A DNA stretch of 8,407 nt from DATBFX01 sp036558305 (GTDB lineage Bacteria; Chloroflexota; Chloroflexia; Thermomicrobiales; UBA6265), in assembly GCA_036558305.1 (NCBI GenBank), contig DATBFX010000269.1, forward strand, positions 1-8,407. The letters run 5' to 3'. Each line of letters starts with the position of its first letter. The stretch's first letter is position 1. Shown piece by piece: positions 6,764 through 8,407 of the stretch. A model generated the notes under the pieces. That model saw only the letters and a list, made by a program, of their open reading frames with translations. It searched no databases and was not told where the DNA came from. The position numbers and the translations under genes were made by a program.

Positions 6764-6852
6764 GGCCCTTGGCGATCCTGGTTTTGTTGCGATTGACAGG
6801 GTCGTCCGGGGGAATTGAGCGGTGCCGATCGGCGAACGGAGAGGGGGTTGGG

Positions 6853-7476
6853 ATGGGGGTTGGCGGACTCGATCCGGCGTACGCGGCGGAATTGGTGCGG
6901 CGGGCCGACGCGTTGCAGGCAGAGGCGAGCCGGGTGGTGGCCGAGCTCGATCTGGGGACGCTGCTGGGGCGGTTGGGGATATTCGAGCAGGTCGGGAGTT
7001 CGGTGACGGGGTTGATGGTCTGGCGTGACATCGATCTGGGGGCGCGGTGCCGCGAATTGACACTGGACCGGGCGTGGGACGCGTTGCGTCCGCTGTTGGT
7101 CAATCCGCACGTGATCGCCGTCGATTACCACGACGAGACCGGCGGTCGCAGTCCGTCCGGGTTGGCGTCGGACCAGCGCTACTCCTACGTGGTCCGGTAC
7201 GAAGCGGCGCCGGGCGAGGAGTGGCGGCTCGATATCTCGCTGTGGTTATCGGACGCGCCGCGAAACCAACTGGCGCAAGCGGAGGCGATCCGGCGGCGGT
7301 TGTCCGAGGAGACGCGATTGGCGATCCTCTGGATCAAGGATGTCTGGCGGCAACTCCCGGTGTACCCATCCGAGGTCGGCGGCGTGGAGGTGTACGACGC
7401 GGTCTTGGAGCACGGGGTAAGGACACCGGAAGAGTTCGAAGGCTATTTGCGGGAGCGTGGGCTGCCGGGGCGGTGA
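6853..7476 (+). CDS. Predicted nucleotidyltransferase-fold protein
   Basis: The product has 207 residues. The ATG at 6853 is preceded by a purine-rich GGAGAGGGGG (6838-6847). The open frame extends upstream to 6757, but without a better start. The sequence VGSSVTGLMVWRDIDL (residues 47-62) has the Gly-Ser then Asp-x-Asp spacing of the nucleotidyltransferase superfamily (Gly48, Ser49, Asp59, Asp61). RLDISLW supplies the expected third acidic residue on a later strand (Asp127). A C-terminal helical stretch (about 135-165 and 179-203) follows. Such proteins transfer a nucleotide to a small molecule, protein or RNA, or are inactive relatives. The substrate is unknown. No HEPN-type partner gene is adjacent, so a MNT/HEPN toxin-antitoxin pair is not supported. 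The fold call rests on motif reading only. Confidence 0.75.
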   Translation: MGVGGLDPAYAAELVRRADALQAEASRVVAELDLGTLLGRLGIFEQVGSSVTGLMVWRDIDLGARCRELTLDRAWDALRPLLVNPHVIAVDYHDETGGRSPSGLASDQRYSYVVRYEAAPGEEWRLDISLWLSDAPRNQLAQAEAIRRRLSEETRLAILWIKDVWRQLPVYPSEVGGVEVYDAVLEHGVRTPEEFEGYLRERGLPGR

Positions 7477-7540
7477 GCATGGTTCGGAGTCCGAGGTTAC
7501 GCGGCTTACTCATTTGGCGAATCTGCGCACCGGTACCGGT

Positions 7541-7639
7541 AAGAGACGAGTTCCTGGTCGTCCTACGGCGGCTCAAAACCCACTGGGCTACGTACGAATC
7601 GAGACGTTGATCTTGCGACTGGTTAAGAGACGGTACCTG
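7541..7639. repeat. Pair of imperfect direct repeats
   Basis: AAGAGACGAGTTCCTG (7541-7556) recurs as AAGAGACGGTACCTG (7625-7639), 84 bp apart. A GGT precedes each copy closely. Another short direct repeat, TGTTTCGCA, occurs at 7639-7647 and 7676-7684. The meaning is unclear; both lie in the AT-richer part of the spacer. Confidence 0.5.
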
Positions 7640-7693
7640 TTTCGCACAGCTTGGAGATTTGCCATAGCCGCCGTGTGTTTCGCAAATTGCCCA

Positions 7694-7832
7694 GCCTGTT
7701 GAAAACTTCGTCGGGCGGCGTGCCACGACGAGGATCTGGCGTTGGCCCACCGCCGTCCCGCACCTGGACAAACCTGCGCGCAGGCGACCGTCCGCTCCGT
7801 CAGTGGCTGCGCGGGAGACTTTTCCAACAGGC
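7694..7832. mobile_element. Small MITE-like element or IS remnant with terminal inverted repeats
   Basis: The left end GCCTGTTGAAAACTTC (7694-7709) matches the reverse complement of the right end, GCCTGTTGGAAAAGTC (from 7832 back to 7817), allowing a one-base offset. Ends of the form GCCTGTTGAAAA are typical of several transposase families, IS1182-like among them. The 139-bp interior has no transposase and contains a subterminal hairpin (CTTCGTCG / CGACGAGG, 7706-7732). No clear target-site duplication flanks it. It is most likely a non-autonomous element or an internally deleted insertion sequence. Confidence 0.5.
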
Positions 7833-7930
7833 CGCGCCGTTTGCGGGTCGCGCGGCGAGGACTCCCAAAACCGCTCTGCGCGATGGCTGGGCAACCCTTG
7901 TGATCCGTAGATCGGGGTCCAGGTGAACAG

Positions 7931-7958
7931 CGACGCCAGCCCAACCGAGCTGGCGTCG
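7931..7958 (-). terminator. Hairpin downstream of the cupin gene, probable terminator
   Basis: CGACGCCAGC (7931-7940) and GCTGGCGTCG (7949-7958) form a perfect 10-bp GC-rich stem with an 8-nt loop. It lies 43 bp past the cupin stop codon. On the minus strand it is followed by CTGTTC, a weak U-containing tail rather than a true U-run. It may serve the cupin transcript or act in both directions between convergent genes. Confidence 0.5.
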
Positions 7959-8001
7959 TCGGCCGTGGAAATGGTCTGGCGGTCGACCGGTGGGCGGGGC
8001 G

Positions 8002-8385
8002 TTACCCCTGCGTGGGTTTGCCGAACTGCTCGGCGCTGAGCACCTCGATCGCCACGCAGGGCTCGTCGCCCTCGACCCAGGCGTCGTGCCCCGGCGGGAT
8101 CGTGTAGGAGTCGCCGGCGCGGATGACCTGTTCGCTGCCGTCCGCCATGCGGATGCGGATACGGCCGGAGACGGCGTAGCCGACGTGCGAGTTCTGGCAG
8201 GTGTCGGTGCCGACCACCGGCTTGATGCACTCCGACCAGCGCCACCCCGGTTCGAAGGTGAACCGCCCGATCGTGAAGCCGTCCAAGCGGACCACGTCGA
8301 TGCGCGTTTTGGCGGGGCTGCGGACCTCGTCGGGGGCGTCGTGCGATTTGGCCTCCAGGCGGGTGACGGCAACCGGCGTGCTCAT
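8002..8385 (-). CDS. Cupin-domain protein
   Basis: The product has 127 residues and is one small cupin beta-barrel. Visible signs are RLDGFTIGRFTFEPGWRWSE (residues 33-52), SHVGYAVSGRIRIRMADG (66-83), and GDSYTIPPGHDAW (91-103), the second cupin motif region. The canonical HxH of motif 1 is absent. Only His67 and His100 lie in the expected regions, so metal binding is doubtful or uses other residues such as Cys63. Family members of this length are annotated only as cupin proteins; function may be small-molecule binding, isomerisation or sensing. The start is supported by AAGGAGG 8 nt upstream (8394-8400). The gene converges on the nucleotidyltransferase gene and ends before a hairpin. Its promoter lies beyond the right edge. 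Confidence 0.88.
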   Translation of the reverse strand: MSTPVAVTRLEAKSHDAPDEVRSPAKTRIDVVRLDGFTIGRFTFEPGWRWSECIKPVVGTDTCQNSHVGYAVSGRIRIRMADGSEQVIRAGDSYTIPPGHDAWVEGDEPCVAIEVLSAEQFGKPTQG

Positions 8386-8393
8386 GCGTTGTT

Positions 8394-8400
8394 CCTCCTT
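8394..8400 (-). promoter_or_regulatory. Shine-Dalgarno site of the cupin gene
   Basis: Read on the minus strand, AAGGAGG lies 8 nt before the ATG at 8385. It supports this start and good translation. Confidence 0.8.
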
Positions 8401-8407
8401 CGTCGAT

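Larger units (their letters stand above)
6338..6852. other. Non-coding spacer between the fused phosphatase and the nucleotidyltransferase gene
   Basis: About 515 bp without a credible gene. Open frames here are Pro-, Arg- and Gly-rich read-throughs of repeats. The spacer holds two copies of a 48-bp palindromic repeat, a run of short hairpins at 6571-6664, and an AT-richer inverted repeat at 6735-6763 upstream of the next gene. Confidence 0.7.
7477..8001. other. Non-coding spacer with mobile-element remnants between convergent genes
   Basis: About 525 bp. The codon pattern typical of the neighbouring genes is lost and the first 200 bp are visibly less GC-rich. It holds the perfect palindrome ACCGGTACCGGT (7529-7540), imperfect direct repeats at 7541-7556 and 7625-7639, a 139-bp element with IS-like ends (7694-7832) and a hairpin at 7931-7958. 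Open frames here have no recognisable protein features. Confidence 0.65.

Noticed and set aside
6198..7103. Minus-strand open frame over the repeat region, and short plus-strand frames at 6313-6818
   Set aside because: Their sequence is generated by the palindromic repeats and high GC. There is no codon bias, ribosome site or recognisable domain.
7334..8245. Minus-strand open frame of 303 residues over the right-hand spacer, and short frames at 7457-7944
   Set aside because: They run through the MITE-like element and overlap the nucleotidyltransferase and cupin genes out of frame; no protein features are seen.

Overview
The window is GC-rich and gene-dense. It probably comes from a Chloroflexota bacterium of the Thermomicrobia type, or possibly a high-GC actinobacterium. 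The main hint is the large secreted protein, whose mature N-terminus is rich in Thr, Pro, Ala and Ser (TPEASPVA), a style I associate with Thermomicrobiales exported proteins. The base composition and strong Shine-Dalgarno sites fit either group. The taxonomic call is inference; there is no rRNA or marker gene here.

Left part (1-1660, + strand): the 3' end of an acetamidase/formamidase-family amidohydrolase, then a NodB-fold (CE4) deacylase of the HpPgdA / cyclic-imide-hydrolase / PuuE type. Between them lies an unusual inverted array of 8-bp repeats that runs up to the Shine-Dalgarno site of the second gene. Both enzymes cleave C-N bonds in small amides or imides, so a small amide/imide catabolic operon is plausible. 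A multi-membrane-segment protein of unknown function follows (1686-2399).

Central part (2516-6337, + strand): one 1273-residue exported protein joins two complete phosphohydrolases. The N-terminal half is an alkaline-phosphatase-superfamily phosphodiesterase / nucleotide pyrophosphatase. The C-terminal half is a UshA/CD73-like 5'-nucleotidase. All expected catalytic metal ligands of the first half and nearly all of the second are visible. The likely role is stepwise extracellular degradation of nucleotides or nucleotide conjugates to nucleoside plus phosphate. This is the most interesting item in the window.

Right part (6338-8407): a non-coding stretch of about 500 bp carries two copies of a 48-bp palindromic repeat, a set of small hairpins and an AT-richer inverted repeat. 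Next comes a small nucleotidyltransferase-fold protein (6853-7476, +), then another non-coding stretch of about 500 bp with a 139-bp element bounded by IS-like inverted repeats and a terminator-like hairpin. A cupin gene on the minus strand (8002-8385) ends the window, converging on the nucleotidyltransferase gene.

Only the amidase and deacylase (perhaps with the membrane protein) look like an operon. The fused phosphatase, the nucleotidyltransferase and the cupin appear to be separate units divided by repeat-bearing spacers.
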